Below, one piece after another: positions 43,746 to 52,905 of a stretch of DNA of 64,000 nucleotides (position 1 is the first letter of the stretch; each line of letters starts with the position of its first letter). Source of the DNA: Lentibacillus lipolyticus. GTDB lineage: Bacteria; Bacillota; Bacilli; Bacillales; Amphibacillaceae. The stretch spans positions 1-64,000 of the forward strand of contig SEIO01000012.1 of the NCBI GenBank assembly GCA_004145795.1. The letters are read 5' to 3'. A program made the position numbers and the translations under genes. The notes under the pieces were generated by a model. The model ran no database searches. It had not been told where the DNA came from and saw only the letters and a program-made list of their open reading frames with translations.

Positions 43746-44930
43746 ATGAAAAAACTGTTGCTTCTTATGCTGATAAGTATACTTGGAAGTCTGCTCTTCA
43801 TTTCAACGGGACATGCAGCTTCTGATACCAGTCCTCCGTCTGTCACGAGTAAAGCGGCCGTGATGATGGATGCAGACACTGGTGACATTCTTTACGCGAA
43901 AGATGCTGATAAACCGATGTATCCTGCGAGTCTGACGAAAATCGCTACCGCTATTTATGCTATCGAGCATGGTGACTTAAACAGTATTGCAACGGTTAGT
44001 GCAAAAGCCAGAAACATAGAAGGAACCAGGGTTTATCTTAATAAAGGGGAAAAAGTAACGCTGAAAAAGCTAATCCAGGGCCTGCTGATCAATTCCGGCA
44101 ATGACGCTGGTGTGGCAATCGCTGAACATCTAAGTGGCAATGTAGACAATTTTGCATCGGATTTAAATGCCTATTTAAAAGAAACAATCGGTGTTAACAA
44201 TACACATGTCGAAAACCCGCACGGTCTTTATCATCCGAAACATGTTACCACCGCCAGGGATTTGGCGAAGATTACACGGTACGCGATAAAAAATGATGTG
44301 TTCCGGACGATTTTTGGGACAGTGGAACTGGAATGGGATGGAAAGTCCTGGGATACGACACTATTGACCCACCATAAACTGATGCGTCAGATGCCTTACG
44401 AAGGGATTACAGGTGGGAAAACCGGATTTGTCGATCAATCCGGATTCACACTGGCGACAACAGCTGAACGGAAAGACCTAAGCCTGATCGTTATCACATT
44501 GGATTCCAATTTTCAGTCGGAGGCGTATGACGATACGACAAAGCTTTTGGATTATGGATTTTCTGACTTTACCCATTCCTCCATTGCTAAAGGAACCGCA
44601 TTTAAAATAGATAATCAGACATACCAAGCGCCGAAAAAACTGGTATTCACGCATGAGCGGGATGAGGAACTAATGAAAAAGGCAAAGGCGGATGGGGAAC
44701 TCAAAATAGCAGATAGTCATGGGGGTGCCATTGCTTCCTTTCAGTTAAAGGAAGTGAAACAGCAAAAAGATAAAGCAGCTGATGCCGACGTTAGAGAGAA
44801 TACTGTGTTCGGTTCAGGTTTTACGGGCTTGCTCATTCTTGCCGCAGGGCTTTTCCTGATTGTTACCGGATCATATGTTTACCGCAGAAAGAAACGTAAG
44901 CATAACAATGAGAAAAGGATTCTTATGTAG
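43746..44930 (+). CDS. D-alanyl-D-alanine carboxypeptidase (PBP5/DacF-type)
   Basis: A 394-residue low-molecular-weight penicillin-binding protein. Signal peptide (residues 1-24), catalytic SLTK (about residue 60), SGN (INSGNDAG, about 120) and KTG (GGKTGFVDQSG, about 223). The C-terminus ends with a membrane helix (about 358-378) and a basic tail YRRKKRKH, so the anchor is transmembrane instead of the usual amphipathic helix. It trims pentapeptide side chains in peptidoglycan. Confidence 0.92.
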   Translation: MKKLLLLMLISILGSLLFISTGHAASDTSPPSVTSKAAVMMDADTGDILYAKDADKPMYPASLTKIATAIYAIEHGDLNSIATVSAKARNIEGTRVYLNKGEKVTLKKLIQGLLINSGNDAGVAIAEHLSGNVDNFASDLNAYLKETIGVNNTHVENPHGLYHPKHVTTARDLAKITRYAIKNDVFRTIFGTVELEWDGKSWDTTLLTHHKLMRQMPYEGITGGKTGFVDQSGFTLATTAERKDLSLIVITLDSNFQSEAYDDTTKLLDYGFSDFTHSSIAKGTAFKIDNQTYQAPKKLVFTHERDEELMKKAKADGELKIADSHGGAIASFQLKEVKQQKDKAADADVRENTVFGSGFTGLLILAAGLFLIVTGSYVYRRKKRKHNNEKRILM

Positions 44931-44952
44931 CCGTACATGAGAATCCTTTTTT
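44913..44952. terminator. Bidirectional terminator at the end of the carboxypeptidase gene
   Basis: AAAAGGATTCTTATGTA and TACATGAGAATCCTTTT form an extended stem, followed by TT. It includes the carboxypeptidase stop codon and lies at the 3' end of the convergent gene at 44951. Confidence 0.8.
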
Positions 44953-45436
44953 ACGTTCCGTTATCCATTCGACTAAGTAATAGCCATCGTATCCATCCAC
45001 CAATGGTTAGTCCAATTGGGAGCGCAATAATGGGAAGCCACACTGGTCCAATTAAGTATCCAAAAATTGTAAAGTTGGGTGAAAAAATTAACCCCACTGT
45101 GACAAAATAGGCGGCAAAAACAAATGGTACAAAAGCGTATGGCTTGCTCTCACCCTCAGCTTCCCGGTATGCATCCCACATTGCGAAAAAATAAAGACAT
45201 GGGTAGAACATTAGCCACTGGTAATTAGTACGTTGGACAGCTTCCTGAATATCGCCGTGGAAGCTTAAAATAATCAATTCATTAAAATTTCCTAATACGT
45301 TTATAATTATTTCCAAAAACACTAGAATGAAGCCTTTCAGATATCTTTCATTCAAAAGTTGGCCAAAACCGGGCAGGGCAATACTCCATAGTAGTTTTTC
45401 CAATTTATCTCTGTTTTTTCCGGACTTTTTGTTCAT
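44951..45436 (-). CDS. Membrane protein of unknown function
   Basis: A 161-residue protein with about four hydrophobic segments. The N-terminal pattern LLWSIALPGFGQLLNERYLKG recalls small TM2-like or tail-region segments found in many uncharacterised Bacillus membrane proteins. It overlaps the small gene upstream by 4 bp, so both form one unit divergent from the ger locus. No function can be named. Confidence 0.65.
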   Translation of the reverse strand: MNKKSGKNRDKLEKLLWSIALPGFGQLLNERYLKGFILVFLEIIINVLGNFNELIILSFHGDIQEAVQRTNYQWLMFYPCLYFFAMWDAYREAEGESKPYAFVPFVFAAYFVTVGLIFSPNFTIFGYLIGPVWLPIIALPIGLTIGGWIRWLLLSRMDNGT

Positions 45437-45633
45437 ACGCTTCCCAAATGGAACGGCTGTCCTTGGCTGTTATTAGATATCATGGACGTATATGGTTGTC
45501 CCTTTTCATTGATTGCCCTGATTTTAATGCTGGAAAACATTATTGTCTGCGCCCACTTTTTTCGTTCATAGTGATAAGGCAATGAAATCCCGGTAGATCC
45601 CATTGCTGGAAGAATGTCTGTATTTCCCGCCAT
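45433..45633 (-). CDS. Small protein of unknown function
   Basis: A 66-residue soluble protein (MAGNTDILPAMGST...), preceded by GAGGAGG 9 bases before the ATG at 45633, which decides the start over a longer frame. It overlaps the following gene by 4 bp. No known family was recognised. Confidence 0.6.
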   Translation of the reverse strand: MAGNTDILPAMGSTGISLPYHYERKKWAQTIMFSSIKIRAINEKGQPYTSMISNNSQGQPFHLGSV

Positions 45634-45756
45634 TAGTCCATCCTCCTCGAACAATTCTTACGAGTAGTTTGGCTTGTACATAAAGTCTTATACCGTATAA
45701 AAATTCTGTTTTAGGGAAACCAAAGGGAAACGGGCAAAAAATGGGAGGGAAGAACA

Positions 45757-47309
45757 ATGGGGTTTGGTTCCTTTTTTAAACGTAAGCAAAGACAGCAGTC
45801 CAACAAAAAACCCTCCATTGAATTTCCGGATTACCTGAGCAAAAATCTGGATAAAAATCTGGAAACGATTGAAACGATGTTAGAAAAGCCGAACGACCTC
45901 GTTATTCGAAGATTTTCCGTGGGACAAGCGGACCATCGCTGTGCCGTCGTCTTCATTGATGGATTGGTGGATAAAACGGAAATAAACAATAATGTGTTAA
46001 AGAATCTGCAGTATTATGCGGAAAAACAAGAACTGCCGTCCAATACAAATACTTTACTTGATGAAGCAGAAAAAGAGCTTGTATCAACCGGTGATGTCAG
46101 TAAAGGAAAGACACTGGATGATGTGTCGTTTGCGCTGCTATACGGCAGTGCCATCCTTTATCTTGACGGCATTGATCAAGTGTTAGTACTTGATCTGAAA
46201 GGATGGCAAACCCGTTCCATTGAAGAACCCATCACCGAGTCGCTCATCCGTGGCCCGCGTGAAGGGTTTATCGAGAACCTGCGCACGAATATGATGCTGA
46301 TTCGTCGTCACATCCGGGATCCAAATTTGCGTTTCCAAACCTATCAGATAGGACGCCGTTCCAAAAAAAACCTTGTCGTATCGTATGTAGAGGGGATTGT
46401 CCACCCAGATATTTTAAAAGAAGTCAATCGCCGGCTGAAAACAATCGACCTCGATGATGCGCCGGAATCCGGGTTTGTTGAGGAGTGGATTGAGGACAGC
46501 TTTTTGTCCCCATTTCCACAGCTGGCCAATACCGAGCGCCCGGATAAGGTCGCATCAGCTTTGTTATAGGGGAGAATTGCCATCATCCTGGATGGGACCC
46601 CGTTTGTACTGATTGCGCCAGTGACATTGGGTAACACGCTGCAGTCACCGGAAGACTACTATGAACGCTGGCTTATTGGCACGTTTCTTCGCATGTTGCG
46701 GTATGGGGGGGCCTTTCTGGCAATGTTCCTGCCGTCATTATATATTGCGCTGGTTTCCTATCAACCAGGGATGATACCTCCTAAATTGGCTTTTTCTATT
46801 GCCGCAACACGTGAAGGGGTTCCGTTTCCGGCAGCTGTTGAAGCATTCATCATGGCACTTACGATGGAACTGCTCCGGGAAGCAGGTGCCCGCCTCCCAA
46901 AAAACATTGGACAGACAATCGGTATCGTCGGCGGTCTAGTCATTGGCGATGCAGCCGTTCAGGCGGGCATGGTCAGTCCGATTATGGTTATCGTGGTAGC
47001 GGTAACAGCTATTGCCGCATTTGCCATACCTTCCTACAGCACAACGATTGCGTTCCGGATGCTCCGATTTGGTTTTATGCTTGCGGCTGCTTTTCTTGGA
47101 CTGTATGGCGTCATACTTATTTATATTATGATTAATATCCATATCGTTAATTTGAAAAGCATTGGTGTACCCTACTCAAGTCCTTTTGCTCCAATTTTTT
47201 CCAGGACTGGAAAGACCTTATACTACGAGCGCCAATTACCATGCGGACAAGACGGCCAGCTTATATGCAAACCGATGATAATAAGTCACGGGATAAGGAG
47301 AAGGGTTGA
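45757..47309 (+). pseudogene. Broken gerA-type germinant receptor A subunit
   Basis: A GerA/SpoVAF-type receptor gene with two lesions. Codons 1-270 (to 46566) read GerA N-terminal domain; a TAG at 46567-46569 replaces an expected Glu codon (SALL[21 protein letters not shown]). The same frame goes on through the membrane part ([31 protein letters not shown]). Near 47190, in CCAATTTTTTCC, one base is missing, so the frame should shift to read [14 protein letters not shown] and end at TGA 47307-47309, which overlaps the gerB ATG by one base as in intact ger operons. Restored length about 517 residues, normal for the family. Confidence 0.85.
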
Positions 47310-47917
47310 TGAGAAAGTTTGAATATGCGGATGATCAAATCAGTGACAAAGAACTAATGGTTGCTGTCCCCTCCGTTGTAGTCGGTATTGGTGTACTGAC
47401 GCTGCCACGAGCACTTGCAGAACCGACCAATGGTGTCGACGGGCTGATTGCACTGGTAATCGGTGGGGCGTTTGTTATTGTTCTGACGTGGCTGGTGGCT
47501 AAGTTCGCGGTACAATTTCCGCAAGAAAGCTTTTTCTCGTATGCGTCATCTATTGCATCTAAGCCTGTGGCGGCCCTGTTTACGTTTTTATTTGCTATTT
47601 ATGGATTGTTAACTACCGCCTATGAGACGCGTGTCATTGCAGATGTTGCCGAGCAGTACTTGTTCAGTCAAACGCCTTCTGGGGTTATCGCGCTCACTTT
47701 TTTATTGGTCGTCATATACGCCCTCTCAGGGTCACGTGCTGGGCTGTTCCGGCTGAATATGATGTTCTTCCCGATTATTGTATTTATGAGCATACTGTTG
47801 ATAGTGTTTAACATCAGGCTGTTTATACTTGACAACCTTCTTCCCATTTTGACGTCGGACCTTAGCAGCCAATGGAGTGCGCTCAAAGCAAGTACTTTTT
47901 CTTTTCCATGGGTATAA
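47309..47917 (+). pseudogene. 3'-truncated gerB-type germinant receptor permease
   Basis: About 202 residues of a GerB/YndE amino-acid-permease-like subunit remain (DDQISDKELMVAVPSVVVGIGVLTLPR at the start, given in parts), with about six membrane segments. GerB proteins are about 360 residues with ten helices. The frame ends in SFPWV and a TAA, and gerC C-terminal coding sequence follows within 10 bases. This is a deletion junction. Confidence 0.82.
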
Positions 47918-47924
47918 TAACCGT

Positions 47925-48419
47925 ATGACCGGGACGGTGAACGTCCAAGAAACAAAGGGTTATAATTTGCTGAAAGGTAAGATAAACAGCGGATTCATTA
48001 AAGTGAAATTCGATGACCAACAGATTACATTAGAACTAGAAAAAGTGAACAGTTCCATGAAAATCCGCGGTAAAGCAAAGCCTGCTATCGATGTGTCTAT
48101 CAGCTCGGAGGCCGAGGCGAAAATTGCGGAAAGTTTTACCACCAGGAGTTTACGGAAACAAAAAAAGTTCCAGGTCATTGAAAAGAAAGCGGAAAAGAAA
48201 ATGGAACAACTAATGAAAACGACTATTCGAAAGGCCCAGGAAGAATGGAGGGCAGACATATTAGGGGTTGGCCAAAAGCTGCACAAATATCATTATGATG
48301 TGTGGCAGACAGTAAAGAAAGATTGGGACAAGGGCCAAAATCACTTTGCTGAAGCAGACATCGATGTCACGGCAAATATAACCATTAACACAACGGGTAT
48401 CACCGAACAAACGAAGTAA
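47925..48419 (+). pseudogene. 5'-truncated gerC-type germinant receptor lipoprotein
   Basis: Codes for the C-terminal domain only of a Ger(x)C protein: NVQETKGYNLLKGKINSG, FDDQQITLELEKVNSSMKI, then the long helix EKKAEKKMEQLMKTTIRKAQEE and GQKLHKYHYDVWQTVKKDW (given in parts). The lipoprotein signal and the first two domains (about 200 residues) are missing. An ATG at 47925 could allow a cytoplasmic fragment to be made, but without a signal peptide it should not work. Confidence 0.82.
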
Positions 48420-48436
48420 TTGGGAGGAAGGTGACT

Positions 48437-48580
48437 ATGTGGAAAGCACTGCTTGAACGAATCCCGGACATGTGGGTGTTTTTTAACGCGTTTCTTGTTT
48501 TTATCATCCCGTACACAATCTACAAAGTGAATAAAAAGCTTCATCGGCATGGGGATCCGCCTTGGAAGAAAGAACAATAA
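48437..48580 (+). CDS. Small single-span membrane protein at the end of the ger operon
   Basis: A 47-residue protein (starts MWKALLERIPDMW) with one membrane helix (about residues 13-32) and a basic C-terminus KKLHRHGDPPWKKEQ. GGGAGGAAGGTG precedes the ATG. Some ger operons encode a small membrane D subunit; this protein is in the right place but shorter, so the link is only a suggestion. Confidence 0.6.
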   Translation: MWKALLERIPDMWVFFNAFLVFIIPYTIYKVNKKLHRHGDPPWKKEQ

Positions 48581-48680
48581 AGGCTTCGGCGAGAGGCGAT
48601 TCGGATTAGAAAGCATTCAGTCGGAAATCAGGAATTTTCGTGCTACAATGAATGCAGCATTGAACAGGGGGAGAGTATGC

Positions 48681-50177
48681 ATGAAATTTGAGACGTATGC
48701 CAAGTTGCAGGCAACCGATATGGCAGAGCTGGTACAAATGAAGGAGATACACCCGCGTGAGCTGCTGGAGACCGCTTTTAAGCGTCTGGAGGAAGTGAAT
48801 CCTTCGTTGAATGCTGTTGTCCACGAGCGAAAAGAGCGGGTGTTGGCAGAAGCGGAAAACGTTAAAAGTGGACAACCCTTTGCAGGTGTCCCATTCCTTC
48901 TGAAAAATTTGTCTCAGTCACTGGCAGGGGAACCAATCACGTCATCCTCCAGACTGCTGAAACAGACCGTCAGTGAAAAGGATTCTTATTACGTTCGGCG
49001 GCTTCGGGAAGCAGGGCTGCTCATGATGGGGCATACGAACACACCCGAGTTCGGGCTGAAAAATATTACCGAGCCCGAGTTGTATGGACCATCAAGAAAT
49101 CCATGGAATACCAAACATTCGCCTGGTGGGTCCAGTGGTGGGGCTGCGGCGGCCATTGCTGCTGGTGTCGTTCCGGCTGCTGGTGCCAGTGACGGCGGAG
49201 GCTCCATTCGTATCCCGGCATCGTTCACCGGTTTGTTCGGATTGAAGCCGACACGCGGGCGTACACCTGTTGGTCCTGGTGCAGGCCGGCAATGGCAAGG
49301 GGCATCGATTGGTTTTGCCCTCAGCCGGAGTGTGCGGGACAGTGCCGCACTGCTGGACGTTCTACAAGTGGTTCAGCCTGAAGCTGCATTCCAGACACCG
49401 CTTCTGGAACGAAGCAGCCTTGAGCGCTCAAGTGAATCATTGGTGCGTCCGCTCCGTATTGCTTTCACAACGCATTCACCAGTTGGAACACCCGTTTCTG
49501 ATGACGCAAACGAAGCAGTCCACAAAACAATACGGTGGTTGGAAAAGGCCGGTCATGTTGTGGAGGAAGTCGAATATACAGTTGATGGCGTGCAGTTAAT
49601 GCAAAATTATTATGTGATGAACAGTGGTGAAATAGCTTCTGTAACCCAGCAATTAGAGCAGGCACTGGGAAGAGCCCTCACACCGGAAGATGTTGAGATT
49701 GAGACATGGCTGATGCATGAAGCTGGTAAATCCGTGTCGGCAGCGGAATTTTCATCAAGTTTGGCCGCATGGGATACAGCTGCTGCGAAGATGGAAACGC
49801 TCCATCGTACGTATGATTTTTTTATTACACCGACAACTGCGTATACAGCCCCAGAGGTAGGGGAACTGACCCATTCACCGGAGGAACAGGCCTACTGGCG
49901 GGAGAAAATGGCGAATGCGAAAAAAGAAGAGCAGCAGCAAATCATTTGGGATATTTTTCTGCCAAGTCTTACATATACGCCATTCACGCAGCTGGCTAAT
50001 TTAACCGGCCAGCCTGCCATGTCGGTTCCGGTCCATATATCGGATAAAGGTTTGCCGCTTGGCGTACAGGTTATTGCGTCTAAAGGGCGAGAAGACAAAT
50101 TGCTGCAATTGGCCTATCAGCTGGAAGAGTCAGAGATTTGGACCGGCATGAAGAAGAACCCAATGCTGCCGAAATAG
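48681..50177 (+). CDS. Amidase signature family protein
   Basis: A 498-residue amidase with the Ser-cisSer-Lys triad: Lys in PFLLKNLSQ (about residue 76), cis-Ser in SPGGSSGGAAAA (about 155) and nucleophile Ser in SDGGGSIRIPASF (about 177). The subgroup resembles 6-aminohexanoate-cyclic-dimer hydrolases. The ATG at 48681 follows GGGGGAGAG; the longer upstream frame has no ribosome site. Hydrolyses an amide of unknown identity. Cytoplasmic; monocistronic. Confidence 0.88.
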   Translation: MKFETYAKLQATDMAELVQMKEIHPRELLETAFKRLEEVNPSLNAVVHERKERVLAEAENVKSGQPFAGVPFLLKNLSQSLAGEPITSSSRLLKQTVSEKDSYYVRRLREAGLLMMGHTNTPEFGLKNITEPELYGPSRNPWNTKHSPGGSSGGAAAAIAAGVVPAAGASDGGGSIRIPASFTGLFGLKPTRGRTPVGPGAGRQWQGASIGFALSRSVRDSAALLDVLQVVQPEAAFQTPLLERSSLERSSESLVRPLRIAFTTHSPVGTPVSDDANEAVHKTIRWLEKAGHVVEEVEYTVDGVQLMQNYYVMNSGEIASVTQQLEQALGRALTPEDVEIETWLMHEAGKSVSAAEFSSSLAAWDTAAAKMETLHRTYDFFITPTTAYTAPEVGELTHSPEEQAYWREKMANAKKEEQQQIIWDIFLPSLTYTPFTQLANLTGQPAMSVPVHISDKGLPLGVQVIASKGREDKLLQLAYQLEESEIWTGMKKNPMLPK

Positions 50178-50365
50178 GGACGAAATGGATTGCGAATCTA
50201 AAGACTCATGGATGTCGGGAGCGGTTTGCTACCGACATCGCCAGCAGGAATGTATGAAATAGACTGGTGGCTTTAAAAACGCTGGTAATCTAGCATGACG
50301 ATGGAAATAAGTGCTGAAAAATCTGTTTTTACTTCTTAGGTTATTTTTAGTATAGTGAAAGAGGT

Positions 50366-50628
50366 TGTTCAAAAATTCCGGTAAAAATGACACATCGAAA
50401 TTCTTCGTTGGCTTGTTTCTTCGCTCCTTGGAAAAGAAAATCGCTTTTCCTGCGTGCGATGCGGATTCAGTGAAGCATTACTTTTGCTCATGTATCTAAA
50501 TACATACATTCCGCTGCTCGAAACTACGCCGCCTCGAATTTTCGACGCACAGGACGTGCTAGTGCAGGTGTTGCGACAGGACGTCGCGAACTTAGCCTGC
50601 CGGTCCTTTTTATCCTCCTTTTTGAACA
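50366..50628. mobile_element. MITE-like non-coding element, 263 bp
   Basis: The ends are inverted: TGTTCAAAAA at 50366 and TTTTTGAACA at 50628, and the similarity continues imperfectly inward (TAAAAATGAC against TAAAAAGGAC). The interior has short GC-rich hairpins, for example GAAAATCGCTTTTC and AGGACGTGC.../...CAGGACGTC. No transposase or long frame. Lies between the amidase and moxR genes. It looks like a small non-autonomous mobile repeat; transposon family unknown. Region 50178-50365 otherwise has no gene. Confidence 0.65.
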
Positions 50629-50677
50629 CGCACTTAAAGTGGTAAAGTGCCTAGGCAGGGAAGGAGTTTTATAGATT

Positions 50678-51640
50678 ATGCAGGATGTTGCTGTGCACCA
50701 TGAGAAGCTGGAAAAGCTATTATCGAATATAAATAAAGTTATGATAGGGAAAGAGGAAGAAATAACGTTAAGCCTTGTTGCATTGCTGGCGCAGGGGCAT
50801 GTTTTGCTGGAAGATGTACCTGGTGTCGGGAAAACGATGCTTGTCCGGACACTTGCCAAATCACTTGATTGCGACTTTAGACGGATTCAGTTCACACCCG
50901 ATCTTTTGCCAGCTGATGTTACAGGGGTTTCTATTTATAATCCGAAAGAAATGGAATTTGAATTCCGTGCAGGCCCCATTCTTGGGAATGTTGTCCTTGC
51001 TGATGAAATCAATCGCACCTCGCCAAAAACACAGTCCGCTCTTCTTGAAGCCATGGAAGAAAACAATGTCACAGTCGATGGCCATACCATTCCATTAAAA
51101 AAGCCATTCTTTGTTATGGCAACACAGAACCCGATTGAATATGAAGGTACGTATCCGCTTCCTGAAGCCCAACTGGACCGGTTCATCTTAAAAATGCGGC
51201 TGGGCTACCCGTCAGCTGAACAGGAAATGCAAATGCTTGAGCGGACGTCAAAGGAACATCCGATTGAAACCATTTCGCCCGTCATGAACCAGGAAGAGTT
51301 ACTGGCCATCCAGGAAGAAGTTAAAGATGTGTATTTGGACCAGAATGTGCAATGGTACATTATTAAACTAGTAACCAGCACAAGAGATCATGAATCGATT
51401 TACCTTGGTGTCAGTCCCCGCGCCTCGATTGCCCTTATGCAGGCGGCTAAAGCCTATGCGTATCTGCACGGCCGTGATTATGTACTGCCGGATGATGTCA
51501 AGTACTTGGCACCATTTGTGTTGGCACACCGGGTTATTTTAAATGCGGAAGCAAAATATGGAGGGCTGACAAGTGAGCGGGTTATTGACCATATTGTAAA
51601 AAATACGCAGGTTCCTATTAGGAAGGAATTTCATACATGA
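50678..51640 (+). CDS. yeaC: MoxR-family AAA+ ATPase
   Basis: A 320-residue ATPase with Walker A DVPGVGKTMLVR (about residue 46), Walker B VLADEINRTSPKTQ (about 107) and a sensor/arginine-finger segment LPEAQLDRF. MoxR proteins act as chaperones with DUF58 and transglutaminase partners, which follow here with 4-bp overlaps. Same order as yeaC-yeaD-yebA of B. subtilis. Confidence 0.9.
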   Translation: MQDVAVHHEKLEKLLSNINKVMIGKEEEITLSLVALLAQGHVLLEDVPGVGKTMLVRTLAKSLDCDFRRIQFTPDLLPADVTGVSIYNPKEMEFEFRAGPILGNVVLADEINRTSPKTQSALLEAMEENNVTVDGHTIPLKKPFFVMATQNPIEYEGTYPLPEAQLDRFILKMRLGYPSAEQEMQMLERTSKEHPIETISPVMNQEELLAIQEEVKDVYLDQNVQWYIIKLVTSTRDHESIYLGVSPRASIALMQAAKAYAYLHGRDYVLPDDVKYLAPFVLAHRVILNAEAKYGGLTSERVIDHIVKNTQVPIRKEFHT

Positions 51641-52905
51641 AAGACTTGCTTCAGTTTGCAGGTAAGCTAAGTTCTATCGTTTTCCTGTTTTTGCTGCTCT
51701 TTGTATTCGCTATGTTTCAGGGAGGTTTTTTAAGTGGCTTTCTCTTTTTCGGATTTCTTCCCATCTTTCTCTACCTTCTAGCATTGTTGTTTTATCCATT
51801 GAAAGAATGGGAGGTTACGCGTGAGTTTTCCCGTCATGTTGTCCGCGCTGGGGATCGGGTAGCTGTGACAATCCGGATAAAGCGGTCGGTCCCGTTTCCG
51901 CTCTATTATTGTGTGTGTGAGGAAATTTTTCCGGATACGCTGCGGCTAGTTGACGACCGGACGGAGCGTTACCGATGGATGGATCGGCCGGACAAATTGC
52001 ACGTGCCCCGAACCATCAAAAAGATCGTCTTCCCTGGCTTTCGCCGCACCATTGAATTGCCTTATGTCGTTGAACAGATTCCACGTGGTGAACACCAGCT
52101 TGGTGCAGTTAGAATCCGGACTGGAGATGTGTTCGGCATGGTGACAAAAGAGCATACATTCCATACCGAAAACCGGATTGCTGCGTTTCCGAATGAGTTG
52201 CCTGTCCGGACGCCGGAACGAGTGGGCAGTTTGGAACAGGGGTCGGCACCATCAAAAGCGATTCATGCAAGGAATACAAATATTGCCTCGGGTATTCGCG
52301 CGTATATGCCAGGGGATAAGTTTTCCTGGATTGACTGGAAGCAGACAGCAAAGAAGAATATGTTCGTCACAAAGGAATTTGAGCAGGAAAAAAGCACCGA
52401 TACGGTTGTTGTCTTGGATGCGTGTCATTATCCACGGAACAATCCGTTGGCTTTTGAGGTTGCGATTGAGCTGACGACATCGCTTTTAGGGTCACTTGAC
52501 GGACAGACGGCCCAGACAGGATTTCTGTCCATCGGGGAGAAAACCGTTTATTTTCCGCTAACCCATGACCCACTTAAAAAGGACTGGATTCATTGGCATT
52601 TAACAAGCCTTCAGCCTGGTGGCGAAGTGCCATTTCCTGTTAGGCTTCGTGAGGAAATAATGCAACTGGCATCCGGTGCTACTATTATTCTAGTAACACC
52701 CCATATGGATACAGCGTACGAGCAAGTGCTCCGGCAAATCAAAAAACGCACAAAGCAGCTGATTGTCATGTTCGTGCAGGCTTCTTCATTGATTTCGCAG
52801 GAGGAGCATATGGTAATCCAGCAGCTTCGGTCCGAAGGGATTGTGGTGAACGTGCTCACGGAAAAAGAACTCACCCGCAGTATGATTGAGGTGACACTAT
52901 CATGA
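51637..52905 (+). CDS. yeaD: DUF58 membrane protein
   Basis: A 422-residue protein with two N-terminal membrane helices (about residues 12-54) and a DUF58/vWA-like domain; the typical segment IRAYMPGDKFSWIDWKQTAK (about residue 216) is present. Middle gene of a MoxR-DUF58-transglutaminase unit, overlapping both neighbours by 4 bp. Confidence 0.89.
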   Translation: MKDLLQFAGKLSSIVFLFLLLFVFAMFQGGFLSGFLFFGFLPIFLYLLALLFYPLKEWEVTREFSRHVVRAGDRVAVTIRIKRSVPFPLYYCVCEEIFPDTLRLVDDRTERYRWMDRPDKLHVPRTIKKIVFPGFRRTIELPYVVEQIPRGEHQLGAVRIRTGDVFGMVTKEHTFHTENRIAAFPNELPVRTPERVGSLEQGSAPSKAIHARNTNIASGIRAYMPGDKFSWIDWKQTAKKNMFVTKEFEQEKSTDTVVVLDACHYPRNNPLAFEVAIELTTSLLGSLDGQTAQTGFLSIGEKTVYFPLTHDPLKKDWIHWHLTSLQPGGEVPFPVRLREEIMQLASGATIILVTPHMDTAYEQVLRQIKKRTKQLIVMFVQASSLISQEEHMVIQQLRSEGIVVNVLTEKELTRSMIEVTLS

